NCBI RefSeq assembly: GCF_020181035.1
Contig: NZ_JAIQYY010000032.1
Span: forward strand, 1 to 64,000
DNA length: 64,000 nucleotides
Origin: Streptomyces sp. CoH27
Lineage (GTDB): Bacteria > Actinomycetota > Actinomycetes > Streptomycetales > Streptomycetaceae
Direction of reading: 5' to 3'
How positions within the stretch are numbered: position 1 is the first letter of the stretch; each line of letters starts with the position of its first letter. Under the pieces are notes generated by a model, which saw only the letters and a program-made list of their open reading frames with translations, searched no databases and was not told where the DNA came from. A program made the translations under genes and the position numbers. Of the stretch, positions 38,973-47,894 are shown piece by piece.

Positions 38973-39656
38973 TCATCGCCGGCCCGGTCCGCTCGGGGTG
39001 GCACCGCCGCGCGCGGCCTGGTGATCGAGGATGTGCAGGGCCTGCGCGACGGCCGACGGGTCCGCGTCGTGCCCGGCCCGCTCCGGGGCGTACCAGCGGT
39101 CGCTGAGCAGGCCGTCGTCGAGTTGCGCCCAGGTGCGGTCCAGGGCGATCTGGCCGGGCAGCCAGCCGGTGGGCCGCCCGCCGCTGACATGGCCCTCGCG
39201 CCGGGTGCGGGCCCAGGCGGCGTCCCAGTAGCAGGCGATCAACTGGTTTGCCTCGTCGACGAGTTGCTGCGCCCGCTGCCGGTCGACGGAGGCGGCCGAG
39301 CGCCACTGGCCGACCATCCGCCCGAACCGGGCGAGCGCGGCCGGCGCCGGCTCCCCCCGCACGGTGTACTGGGTCACCACGCGCACCGACTCGGCCTGGA
39401 TCCGGACGTACAGCTCGCCGTGCTCGGCGAGCGTGCGGGAGCGCAGCCGTGCGGCGCCGCGCCCCACCTGGGCGCGCAGCCCCAGGATGTAGGGCGGCAG
39501 GCCGTCGTCGGCCGGTGTGCGCCCCGCCGCCGTGTCCGTCAGGAATTCCCGGAGACCGGCCGCGTCCCGGCGGCCGTGGAACCGGGCGAGCACGGACGAC
39601 AGCCGTCCGGCTTTCAGCTGGCGGACCCGGACATTTATTCGACCCTCATTGATCAT
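38973..39656 (-). CDS. Protein of unknown function, first gene of the minus-strand trio
   Basis: The 227-residue protein has no signal peptide or membrane segment. It is helical and Arg-rich (RQLKAGRLSSVLARFHGRRDAAGLREFL, SVDRQRAQQLVDEANQLIACYWDAAWARTRREGH). The C-terminal part holds DRTWAQLDDGLLSDRWYAPERAGHDADPSAVAQALHILDHQ. I recognise no domain. It ends 59 bp before the lipoprotein gene and is divergent from the radical SAM gene, with 238 bp between. It may belong functionally with the surrounding island. Confidence 0.6.
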   Translation of the reverse strand: MINEGRINVRVRQLKAGRLSSVLARFHGRRDAAGLREFLTDTAAGRTPADDGLPPYILGLRAQVGRGAARLRSRTLAEHGELYVRIQAESVRVVTQYTVRGEPAPAALARFGRMVGQWRSAASVDRQRAQQLVDEANQLIACYWDAAWARTRREGHVSGGRPTGWLPGQIALDRTWAQLDDGLLSDRWYAPERAGHDADPSAVAQALHILDHQAARGGATPSGPGRR

Positions 39657-39837
39657 TTCGAACGTCCCCCATTCGTCGCGGGCGGTCCGGGTGGGAAGGC
39701 GCCGCGATGGGGAGAGAGTAGCGGAGCGAATCTCCTTGCGGGACTGATGAGTTGGCGGGAGCAGGGCATTTCTCGTGGTGTTCCGGAAAACAACCGGATC
39801 CCGCCCGGCGCACAGCCGGACGGAGGCTTTCCGGCAA

Positions 39838-39890
39838 TTGCGCGCTTTCCTCGGCGCGCTGGATACTCGGGGCCGGTACGGGGGAGGAGA
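39838..39890 (+). promoter_or_regulatory. Promoter and strong ribosome binding site of the radical SAM gene
   Basis: TTGCGC (39838-39843) and GATACT (39862-39867) are 18 bp apart, matching a housekeeping sigma promoter. GGGGGAGGAGA (39880-39890) is a near-ideal Shine-Dalgarno sequence four bases before the GTG at 39895, and it decides that start. Confidence 0.5.
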
Positions 39891-39894
39891 CACC

Positions 39895-40590
39895 GTGGAA
39901 TTACGTATCGACGGGACGCACTACCCGCTCGAAACGCTGGGCCCGGGAAAGCGGCTCGGCATCTGGTTCCAGGGCTGCTCGCTGGCCTGCCCCGGATGCA
40001 TGTCCCGGCACACCTTGGACCCGGCGGCGGGAACGGCCGGCACCGTCGCGGAGCTGCTCGCGCTGTGGCGGCGGGCCCTCGCCGACGGCGCCGACGGCCT
40101 GACGGTCAGCGGCGGCGAACCGCTGCAGCAGGCGGCGGCGCTCGCAACGCTGCTGGCCGGGGCGGCACACCTGCGCGACGAGGCCCGGCGCGGCGGATCC
40201 GGCCCCGCGGACGTGCTGGTGTACACCGGGTACGAGCCCGGGGAACTGCCGCCCGAGCGGTACCGGGCCCTCGCCGGCGCGGACGCCGTGATCACCGGCC
40301 GGTTCCGGATCGCGGAGCCCACCCGGCTGGCCTGGCGCGGCTCGGCCAACCAGCGGATCGTCCCGCTGACCCCGCTCGGCGCCCTGCGCTACGCCCCGCA
40401 CCTGGCCCGGGAGCCGGCCGGCCCGCGCCTGCAGGCGGCCCCGGGCGAGGACGGCCGGCTGCGCCTCTACGGCGTCCCGCTGCGCGGCGAACTCGCTGCC
40501 CTGGAACGGCGGTTGAGGCAGGACGGGGTGGCCCTCGCGGAGCCTAGCTGGCGTCCAGGAGCAGGCGGGCGTGGCTCTCCTCGGGCGTGA
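39895..40590 (+). CDS. Small radical SAM protein (NrdG/4Fe-4S activating-enzyme type)
   Basis: The 231-residue protein of the single-cluster radical SAM activase group has the motif C-x3-C-x2-C in GIWFQGCSLACPGCMSRHT (about 28-46), where the three cysteines bind the 4Fe-4S cluster that cleaves S-adenosylmethionine. GGEPLQQ and VLVYTGYEPGEL are as in NrdG-type activases. It lacks an adjacent glycyl-radical enzyme, so its target is unclear. It may modify a protein or nucleotide of this island. Its 3' end overlaps the opposing macro-domain gene by 47 bp, so the two transcripts are antisense at their ends. Confidence 0.85.
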   Translation: MELRIDGTHYPLETLGPGKRLGIWFQGCSLACPGCMSRHTLDPAAGTAGTVAELLALWRRALADGADGLTVSGGEPLQQAAALATLLAGAAHLRDEARRGGSGPADVLVYTGYEPGELPPERYRALAGADAVITGRFRIAEPTRLAWRGSANQRIVPLTPLGALRYAPHLAREPAGPRLQAAPGEDGRLRLYGVPLRGELAALERRLRQDGVALAEPSWRPGAGGRGSPRA

Positions 40591-41713
40591 CCAGCAGCAC
40601 CGCCCAGGACGGATCCCGGCGCAGCTCCTCGCGGACCGCGTCGAGCAGCCGGCGGGCTACCGTCTCGACGGGCAGGCCGCCCCGGCCGGAGCCCAGCAGC
40701 GGAAAACAGATCGAGGACATCGGCAGGGAGAGGAACTCGCTCTCGTGGCGGGCCAGTTCGAAAGACCTACGCACCGCCTCGCCCAATACGGCGGGGGACA
40801 CGTGGTAGCGGTCGCCGTCCCCGACCGGGGTGGCGATCGCCGCGTGGTGGATGCGCCGTACCCCCTGGGCGGCCAGCGCACCGGACGACGTGGCGACGAC
40901 CGTGCCCGGCCGCACGGGCATGCCGGTACGGCCGTGCGTGCGCTGCCACACGCCCAGTTCACGCGCGAGGACGTCGTCCACGGTCTCGCCCGCCGCGTCC
41001 CGGACCGCGGCGGCCCGCCGCAAGGCACCGGACACCGTGGGGCGGAAGGTCTTGGACATCTCCAGATATGTGTTCTCCGAGGAGACCAGAACGTCCACGT
41101 CCCGCACCTCTTCGATCAGACCCACCCGGACGGTGATCCGGCCCGCCGGGGCGACGCCGGACGGCCGGACGCCGGGGCGGGGCGGACGCCGGGGCGGGAG
41201 TCCGGCGGCGGCCGGGGCCGCGTGCGCGGGGGGTGCCGACGGCGGCGCGGCCGGCGGCTCCGGCACCACCTCCGCCCGGCCGCCGCCCGCCTCCCGGGCC
41301 ACGGCCAGCACCGCCGCCGCGAGTTCGTCGATCACCTCGCGCTCCTGGCTCTTGCGGAAACGCTCGGTGGTCACCCCGTAGACCCCCGCCGCGGCCTTGC
41401 GCCGGTCGGTACCGGGCACCCCACGGCGCGCGGCGAAGATCCCGAAGGAGTGCGCGGCGGCCCGGGCCAGCGGATCGCAGGAGTCGTCGTCGCGCACCGG
41501 ATGCCCGCCGGCCAGCCGCCGCACCGCCGCGCCGAGCAGCTTCTCGATGCCGGTCTGCTCGTCCTCCGGCCCGCTGCACAGACCGGCCGCGACGGCGGCC
41601 TCGCGCAGCGCGTCCCTGGTGCAGTGGCGCAGCCCGGGCAGACCGCGGGGCCGCAGGTCCCTGAGTTCGGCGACGAGGCTCTCGTGCGAGGGCAGGGGGT
41701 GCATGACAGGCAT
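40544..41713 (-). CDS. Macro-domain protein with N-terminal helical region
   Basis: In this 389-residue protein, residues 1-150 are helical (LRDLRPRGLPGLRHCTRDALREAAVAAG, GIEKLLGAAVRRLAGGHPVRDDDSCDPLARAAAHSFGIF, VTTERFRKSQEREVIDELAAAVLAVARE), resembling regulatory domains seen at the start of some actinobacterial effector proteins. A Pro/Ala linker (about 155-190) leads to a macro domain (about 195-385): VDVLVSSENTYLEMSKT, PGTVVATSSGAL, IHHAAIATP and ICFPLLGSGRGGLPVETVARRLL. Macro domains bind or hydrolyse ADP-ribose adducts. Its place between a RES NADase operon and a kinase operon suggests a nucleotide-signalling role. Whether it is catalytic cannot be told. Confidence 0.8.
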   Translation of the reverse strand: MPVMHPLPSHESLVAELRDLRPRGLPGLRHCTRDALREAAVAAGLCSGPEDEQTGIEKLLGAAVRRLAGGHPVRDDDSCDPLARAAAHSFGIFAARRGVPGTDRRKAAAGVYGVTTERFRKSQEREVIDELAAAVLAVAREAGGGRAEVVPEPPAAPPSAPPAHAAPAAAGLPPRRPPRPGVRPSGVAPAGRITVRVGLIEEVRDVDVLVSSENTYLEMSKTFRPTVSGALRRAAAVRDAAGETVDDVLARELGVWQRTHGRTGMPVRPGTVVATSSGALAAQGVRRIHHAAIATPVGDGDRYHVSPAVLGEAVRRSFELARHESEFLSLPMSSICFPLLGSGRGGLPVETVARRLLDAVREELRRDPSWAVLLVTPEESHARLLLDAS

Positions 41714-41871
41714 CGTAGCCCCGGCCGGAGCGCGGCCGTAGATCCCGGAAACCCCCTGCTGCGAAGGGGAGTTCGGGCTATGGTCGTCGTCCCGCGGCCG
41801 CCGCTCCGGGCCGGCTCGCCGCGCGGGGCGGCACCCCGGCGCACCCTGCGCGTCTCCCGGAAGGCCGGACG

Positions 41872-44163
41872 ATGACCACGCCGCCCACCCCCTTCGTCGA
41901 CTTCGCGGACGGGGGCTTCACCGACGCCCGCCGCGTCGAGACCCGTCCGGTCCACGCCGACGTGCCCCCCGCACTCGCCGACCGCTTCGCGCTCGTCGCC
42001 GTACTGCGCGAGGCACAGCAGCCTGCCGAGGCCGTCGTCCTGCGTGTGCGCGACCTGACGGCACGTCACGGACCTGCGGAGATACCCCTGGTCCTCAAGT
42101 GGTACCACCGGCTGCACGCCCCCGACCGGGACGTGACACAGGAACTGCGCGGGCTCGCCGAGCGCCCGGCCGCGCATGTGGAACGGCTCCTGGAGACCGG
42201 CGACGCGCACGGGCACCCCTGGCATCTGTACTGGTCGCACGGCGAGGAGACGCTGGAGAAGTACCACGAGGACCATCCCGACGGCCTGCCCGCCGAGGCC
42301 GTCCGGGCCGTGGTGCGCCAGCTGTACGACGCCGTCACCGCCCTGCACGAACGGGGCGTCGTCCACCGGGACATCACCCCCGACAACATCATGGTGCAGA
42401 CCCGGCGCGGCGACACCGCCGACCTGGTCCTCGTCGACTTCGGCGCCGCCGTCCACCGCCCGGACGAGACGCTGGAGTCCCGGACCGACTGGCGCGGCAA
42501 ACCCCTCTACCTCGCGCCCGAGGCGGGACCGCTCAGGCAGACCGTCTCCGAGGCCGGCGACTGGTGGTCGCTCGGCATGATCGTTGCCGAACTCGCCCTC
42601 GGCAGGCACCCCGTCGAGTTCCGCCGGGACGAGGAGGTGCTTGCCGAGATCGCCACCCACGACCCCGACGTCGGCGGCATCGCGCACCGCAGGACCCGCC
42701 TGCTCTGCGAGGGCCTGCTCACCCGGGCCCCGGAGCACCGCTGGGCGGCCGGGCAGATACGGGACTGGCTGGACGGCAAGGACCCCGACGTCGCCCCGCG
42801 CACCGACGGCCGGCTCTTCCCGGACGCCCCCGCACGCCCCGCGATCGAGCCCTTCCCCTTCATGGGCCAGGAGTTCACCGGGACCGACCGGCTCGCGCTC
42901 CACCTGGACCAGAACCCCGTCGCGGCCGCCCGCATGCTGGCGGACGAGGGCGACCGGGCCCGACTGGCCGGCTGGCTCGGCCAGTTCGAGACCGCCGCCG
43001 GCCGCAGCCCCGAGGAACTGGGCCGGCTCCGGGACCTGCGGGTCCGGCTGGAGCAGCCGCCGTCCGTCGAGGTCGTCGTACGGCTCCTGAACTGGCTGGG
43101 CCCCGGCCTGGACGTCACCTGGCACGGCGCCGCCCTGGACCCGCCGGGCCTGCGCCGGCTGTGCCAGGGCGCCCGGGACGGGCACGCCGAGGCCGCCTCG
43201 CTGATCCGCCAGCTGGCGGACCACCCCGAGATCCTCACCCACCTCGCCGAACGGCCGGGCGGCCGCGGCCTGGACGAGACCGACCGCGCCTGGCGCGTGC
43301 TGCGGGACCGCTGGCAGTACACCGTCCGGGAACTGGAGCGCGGCCGCCGGGACCGGGCCCTCAGGCGCACCGTCGCCGTGGACGCCTGGCTGCTGCAACT
43401 CGCCCGCGAACCCGAACGCACCCGCGGCCGGCTCACCGACCTCCTGCTGCGCGTGCGCGCCGAGTTCCCGGCGCGGGTGCCCTGGTTCGACGCGCTGCTG
43501 AACGCCCAGGACGACGACATACGCCTCGTCGCCGCCGTACTGCTCACCGGCCGGGCACGGCAGGAGGCGGAGCAGCTCAGAAGCAGACGGGACACCGAGG
43601 AGTACGAGCGGCTGCTCGCGGCCGACCAGGACGGCGTGCTCGCCCTGCTGCGCCGGCTGGACCGCCTGCCGACCCTGGGCTGGGCGCTGCTCGGCGCCAC
43701 CGTCGTCACGGCACCCTGGACGTTCGTCATCGGTCTCGCCGACGTGCTGGGCCGCGCCGACGAGGGAGCGGTCGTCACGGCCTGGCTGGAGGCGCTGCCC
43801 GCCGCCGCGTTCGTCTTCGTGGTCGAACTGTGGACCGCCGTCTACATCGGCCCGCCCTTCTACCACCCCGACCGGTCGCTGGCGGGCCTGCTGATCCGCA
43901 GCGCCGAGCGCCCCGGCCGGCTCGCGCAGACCCGGGCCGGCCGCTGGGCCGGGGCGGCCCTGCTCGTCCTCGCCGTCCTCCTCGGGTTCTACGCCATCGC
44001 CGTCGCCCCCTGGCTGTGGCCGCTCGCCTCGGCCGTCGCGGTCGCCGCGTGGAGCGTGCGCCGCGGCTGGGCGTGGCGCCGGCTGCGGCGCGGGCGCCGG
44101 GCCCGGCGGGTGGCGAACCGGCGCAGCCGGCCGAGGACCGACACGACAGGAGAACGGGCATGA
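41872..44163 (+). CDS. Ser/Thr protein kinase with C-terminal membrane segments
   Basis: The 763-residue protein has a kinase domain at about 40-300. The ATP lysine is Lys76 (LVLKWYHR), the catalytic loop HRD is at 165-167 (VVHRDITPDNIMV), DFG is at 189-191 and APE is at 215-217. No GxGxxG glycine loop is visible before the lysine, so the N-lobe is atypical. A middle helical region of about 300 residues follows (LLNWLGPGLDVTWHG, LIRQLADHPEILTHLAERPGG). Near the C-terminus are hydrophobic helices (LGWALLGATVVTAPWTFVIGLA, AAFVFVVELWTAVYI, LLVLAVLLGFYAIAVAPWLWPL). It starts a four-gene operon and its stop overlaps the next start (ATGA). It probably phosphorylates the FHA-binding partner system. 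Confidence 0.88.
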   Translation: MTTPPTPFVDFADGGFTDARRVETRPVHADVPPALADRFALVAVLREAQQPAEAVVLRVRDLTARHGPAEIPLVLKWYHRLHAPDRDVTQELRGLAERPAAHVERLLETGDAHGHPWHLYWSHGEETLEKYHEDHPDGLPAEAVRAVVRQLYDAVTALHERGVVHRDITPDNIMVQTRRGDTADLVLVDFGAAVHRPDETLESRTDWRGKPLYLAPEAGPLRQTVSEAGDWWSLGMIVAELALGRHPVEFRRDEEVLAEIATHDPDVGGIAHRRTRLLCEGLLTRAPEHRWAAGQIRDWLDGKDPDVAPRTDGRLFPDAPARPAIEPFPFMGQEFTGTDRLALHLDQNPVAAARMLADEGDRARLAGWLGQFETAAGRSPEELGRLRDLRVRLEQPPSVEVVVRLLNWLGPGLDVTWHGAALDPPGLRRLCQGARDGHAEAASLIRQLADHPEILTHLAERPGGRGLDETDRAWRVLRDRWQYTVRELERGRRDRALRRTVAVDAWLLQLAREPERTRGRLTDLLLRVRAEFPARVPWFDALLNAQDDDIRLVAAVLLTGRARQEAEQLRSRRDTEEYERLLAADQDGVLALLRRLDRLPTLGWALLGATVVTAPWTFVIGLADVLGRADEGAVVTAWLEALPAAAFVFVVELWTAVYIGPPFYHPDRSLAGLLIRSAERPGRLAQTRAGRWAGAALLVLAVLLGFYAIAVAPWLWPLASAVAVAAWSVRRGWAWRRLRRGRRARRVANRRSRPRTDTTGERA

Positions 44164-45821
44164 GTTCGGGTCTCGCCTTCCCCACGATCCAGATCGTCGC
44201 ACCGGCCGTGCAGTTCCCGCCGCCACCGCCGCCCGTCGACCTGCAGACGCTGCCGCACGCCGGCATGCTGAACCTGCACGACGCGGCGGCCGGCCATGTC
44301 TCCGGCCATCTGGCCGGCGCGGGCAGCCACCTCGCCGACGCGGCCGGGCACGCCGTCCACCACGCCGCCGACGCGGCGCTGCAGGCGCTCGGCTCGCTCA
44401 GCGGTGTGCTGCTCGCCGGTCGGGCCGCCGTGCTCGGCACCAGGGTGCTCGCCGCGGCGGCGGTGCGGGCCGCGGAGGAACAGCGGTGCCTGCGACAGCA
44501 GCAGAAGCTGGCCGCCACGGCCGCCGAGCAGTGGGAGGCCGCCGCCTTCGCCGCCGCCCGGATCAACGCCCGCGGACACGCCCTGCGCGCCCGGGCGGCG
44601 CGGGCCGCGCGGCGCGGCGGCCCGCTCGGACTCCCGCCCGACCCCGACATCCCGCCGCCGCTCGCGCCCGTCGGCGAACAGCTGGGCGAACTGCGCGAGC
44701 AGCTCGCCCGCGCCGAGGAGGCGGTGCGCCGCGCGGAGGAACGGCAGGCCGCGTGGGAACAGCGCCGGCTCGCCGCCCAGTTGCGGCTGGACGAGGAGCA
44801 GGACGACGACTGCACACGCGCCCTGCGCGAGAGCCGGGAGCGCGCCCTGCGGCGGTTCGCCGACGAGCGCACCGCCGGCGTACACACCCCGCCCCCGCGG
44901 CCCGCCGGCCCCGAGCCCTTCGACCCCGAGGAGGTCCGCCGGATCGGCGCGGAGATCCTCGGCGGACTGGACCCGTACGCCCCGTCCGAGACCGCCGAAC
45001 TCGCCGCACAGGCCGTCCGGAACGCCGCACGCCGCGCCGCCGCCGACCCCCGCCGTGCGCGGATCCACCTCACCGAGGCCCGCAAGTTCGTCCGGGACGC
45101 CGGCAAGGAGGCGCACGAGATGCGCGAGGCCCAGGAACGTGCCGCACTGCAGTACGACTTTCTCGTGTACGAGACCCCCGAGGGCGCCGAGGACCTGCCC
45201 CCGGCCCCGGAGGCGGTGGCGCTGCTCCGGCGCACCCTGGACGACGGCGTCCTGCTGTCCCGCACCGAACTCGACCAGGTAGAGCGTGCAGTGACGGAGC
45301 GTCAGCAACGTCTGGAGGCGCTCTACGTCCGTACGCAGTGCGCCGACGCCGTGGCGGAGCTGGCCAGGCGGTACGGCGGCCGGGCCGGGGCCGGGCGCCC
45401 CGACGGGCAGGAGATCCGCCTGGACTGGACACCGCAGGGCTGGGACCCCGGCCACTGGCTCCGGGCGAGCCTGGTCGACGGCGCCCTGCGCGTGGCCACC
45501 ATGTACCGCGGGACGCCGGGCGAGCGGACACCCGAGCAGCGCGCCCTGGACGACGCCCGCTGCGCCGAGGCCCGGCAGCGGTTCGCCGAGTTCGAGGAGA
45601 TCACCGGCGCGCTGGGACTGGACCTGGAACTCACGGTCCGGCACACCGAGGGGGCCCTGCCGGGCGTGCTGGGGGAGGACGCGATCGTGCTCGACCCGCT
45701 GATCGCCGAGGCCGCACAGGCCGCCGAGGAGGCCGTTCAGCAGGCCGCTGAGCAGCAGCACCGGAACGCACGCCCGAACAGGCCCCGGTACCGGACCGTC
45801 GAAGGCGACCAGCGCCCCTGA
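44160..45821 (+). CDS. Long coiled-coil protein, kinase operon
   Basis: The 553-residue protein has an N-terminal Pro stretch (QFPPPPPPVD) followed by a His/Ala/Gly-rich amphipathic segment (about 35-85, HVSGHLAGAGSHLADAAGHAVHH) with possible membrane affinity. Long charged coiled coils follow (EEQRCLRQQQKLAATAAEQWEAA, EQLGELREQLARAEEAVRRAEERQAAWEQRRLAAQ). A C-terminal folded part (about 440-520) holds EIRLDWTPQGWDPGHWLRASLVDGALRVATMYRG. It overlaps the kinase gene by 4 bp. It could be a substrate or scaffold for the kinase; no family is recognised. Confidence 0.7.
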   Translation: MSSGLAFPTIQIVAPAVQFPPPPPPVDLQTLPHAGMLNLHDAAAGHVSGHLAGAGSHLADAAGHAVHHAADAALQALGSLSGVLLAGRAAVLGTRVLAAAAVRAAEEQRCLRQQQKLAATAAEQWEAAAFAAARINARGHALRARAARAARRGGPLGLPPDPDIPPPLAPVGEQLGELREQLARAEEAVRRAEERQAAWEQRRLAAQLRLDEEQDDDCTRALRESRERALRRFADERTAGVHTPPPRPAGPEPFDPEEVRRIGAEILGGLDPYAPSETAELAAQAVRNAARRAAADPRRARIHLTEARKFVRDAGKEAHEMREAQERAALQYDFLVYETPEGAEDLPPAPEAVALLRRTLDDGVLLSRTELDQVERAVTERQQRLEALYVRTQCADAVAELARRYGGRAGAGRPDGQEIRLDWTPQGWDPGHWLRASLVDGALRVATMYRGTPGERTPEQRALDDARCAEARQRFAEFEEITGALGLDLELTVRHTEGALPGVLGEDAIVLDPLIAEAAQAAEEAVQQAAEQQHRNARPNRPRYRTVEGDQRP

Positions 45822-45881
45822 GACACCTTTCGCATCCATGGCCGGCGCGCGGCCCGTGACAGCGCGCATCGGGGAGGAACG

Positions 45882-47894
45882 ATGGACCTGTCCAAGGAAG
45901 ACCGGCTCCCGCCCTTCGCGGAGGAGCTGGTCGGAACGCTCGGTGTGCACGCGCAGTACATCCTGCACGGAAACATCCGGGATCTGCACCTGGTGCGCCG
46001 TCGTGGCCAGGACCGCTTCCACAAACTGCTCGACGTGCTGTGGAACCCGCTGCGGGAGAAGGGCTACGAGGCGCTGGTGCTGTGCGACCAGGTCAGCGGC
46101 TTCCGGGTCGCGCAGGTCGGCGAGGGCGCGGCCCAGGCGGCCGTGGAGGAACTGCTCCAGCGGCCGTGCGAGTTCCCCGGTCAGGGGCCGGCCGGGCGCC
46201 AGGCGGTGCTGGAGCAGCTGCGGGACATCACGAGCGGCTGGGCCCGGCAGCGCGAGGAGACGCTGCGCGACGGCCGCCGGCTCCGCCCGCTGCGGGTCGT
46301 CCTGGTGATCGACCACGCCTCCCGTCTCCTCGTCGACCCGTCCCGGCCGGCCACCGACGAACGGGACTTCTTCCTCGGCTGCCTCAAACTCGCCCACGAG
46401 GCAAGGCCGTTGCCGCCCCGGCCCGGCACCGGTCTCGCGCCCGACGGACCGGGCCTGTTCAACCCGGTGATCTGGCTCGCCGAGGGCGAGCGGGACGTGC
46501 CCGGCTGGCTGATCGCCGGCAGCGAGCGGATCCGCGCGGTCGCCGTACCGGAGCCGGACGCGGACGAGCGCACCACGATGGCCCGCCTCCTGCACGAACG
46601 CTACGAGCGTTATCCGGGACGCGGCACCCGCGGCGTCCCGACTCCGCCCTCCGGTACGGACGGCGAGGCGACGGCCCGGGCGGTCGGCGCGTTCGCCCGG
46701 GCGGCCGCCGGCCTGAGTCTGCGCGCCATGGAGGAGAGCGTGAAACTCGCCCGCTCCCGCGGCCTGCCGTTCACCGCCATGCCCGACGCCGTACGGATCT
46801 ACCGGCTCGGCGTGGAGAAGAACCCCTGGAGCCGCGACGAGATCCGCCGGCGCATCCTGCGCGGCGAGGACCCCGGCGACGAGCGGTCCATCCCCCGCCG
46901 GGTGCTGGGGCAGGAAGCGGCCGTCGCGATGACCCTGGACATCCTCAAGCGGGCCGCGCTGGGGCTGTCCGGGGCGCAGGCGACCAACCCCGGGCACCGG
47001 CCGCGCGGTGTGCTGTTCTTCGCCGGGCCGACCGGAACCGGCAAGACGGAACTGGCGAAGGCCGTGGCCTCCGTGCTCTTCGACAGCGACCAGGCGTATC
47101 TCCGCTTCGACATGAGCGAGTTCTCCGCCGCGCACTCCGCCGACCGGCTCGTCGGCGCACCGCCCGGCTACGTCGGTTACGAGGCGGGCGGCGAACTGAC
47201 CTCCGCCGTACGGGAGAACCCCTTCCGCGTCATCCTCTTCGACGAGATCGAGAAGGCCGACAAGGGGATCCTCGACAAGTTCCTGCAGGTGCTGGAGGAC
47301 GGCAGGCTCACCGACGGGCAGGGCGTCACGACCTACTTCAGCGAGTGCGTGCTCATCTTCACCTCCAACCTCGGGGTGCAGCGCACGGACCCGAAGACCA
47401 AGGAACGCGAGTGGATCGTCGAACCCGGCACGCCGTACAAGGAGTTGGAGGCCACGGTCAAGGACAACGTCAAGAAGCACTTCGACCTGGTCATCGGCCG
47501 GCCCGAGCTGATGAACCGCATCGGCGGCAACGTCGTCGTCTTCGACTTCATCTCGGACGAGGTCGCCGAGCAGATCTTCGACCTCCAGGTCCGCAACATC
47601 CAGCGGCAGTTGGCCCAGGGCCACCGACTGGTGCTGAAGATCGAGGACAAGGCCCGCAGCGCTCTCCTGGACCACTGCACCCGCGACAAGTGGAACGGCG
47701 GCCGCGGCATCGGCATGGTCCTGGAAACCCATCTGATCAACCCCCTCGCCCGCGAACTCTTCTGCGCGTCCGACCTCGGCCCGGGCAGCACGGTCGTGGT
47801 GACCGACGTCCGGGAGGCCGACAGCGGGCGAGTGGACACGACGGTGGTCCTGAAGAAGGGAGAGGCCCTTGACGGAGGTACGGGACTGGGGTGA
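45882..47894 (+). CDS. ClpB-type AAA+ ATPase with degenerate N-terminal ATPase-like domain
   Basis: In this 670-residue protein, residues about 1-250 look like a P-loop fold without Walker A (YILHGNIRDLHLV, then VVLVIDHASRLL in the Walker B position). The C-terminal half is an active Hsp100 D2-like module: GPTGTGKTELAKAV (Lys388), RFDMSEFS, GAPPGYVGYEAGG (pore loop), VILFDEIEKAD, FTSNLGVQ, PELMNRIGGNVVVFDF (arginine finger) and the C-terminal ClpB_D2 helical part. It lacks the N-terminal Clp repeats and a ClpP loop. It shares an operon with a kinase and an FHA protein and overlaps the FHA gene by 26 bp. It probably remodels a partner complex in response to phosphorylation. Confidence 0.85.
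   Translation: MDLSKEDRLPPFAEELVGTLGVHAQYILHGNIRDLHLVRRRGQDRFHKLLDVLWNPLREKGYEALVLCDQVSGFRVAQVGEGAAQAAVEELLQRPCEFPGQGPAGRQAVLEQLRDITSGWARQREETLRDGRRLRPLRVVLVIDHASRLLVDPSRPATDERDFFLGCLKLAHEARPLPPRPGTGLAPDGPGLFNPVIWLAEGERDVPGWLIAGSERIRAVAVPEPDADERTTMARLLHERYERYPGRGTRGVPTPPSGTDGEATARAVGAFARAAAGLSLRAMEESVKLARSRGLPFTAMPDAVRIYRLGVEKNPWSRDEIRRRILRGEDPGDERSIPRRVLGQEAAVAMTLDILKRAALGLSGAQATNPGHRPRGVLFFAGPTGTGKTELAKAVASVLFDSDQAYLRFDMSEFSAAHSADRLVGAPPGYVGYEAGGELTSAVRENPFRVILFDEIEKADKGILDKFLQVLEDGRLTDGQGVTTYFSECVLIFTSNLGVQRTDPKTKEREWIVEPGTPYKELEATVKDNVKKHFDLVIGRPELMNRIGGNVVVFDFISDEVAEQIFDLQVRNIQRQLAQGHRLVLKIEDKARSALLDHCTRDKWNGGRGIGMVLETHLINPLARELFCASDLGPGSTVVVTDVREADSGRVDTTVVLKKGEALDGGTGLG

Noticed and set aside
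39021..40547. A 508-codon plus frame over the radical SAM gene
   Set aside because: It is a shifted frame with Arg-rich translation, whereas the radical SAM frame shows the CxxxCxxC motif and a strong ribosome binding site.
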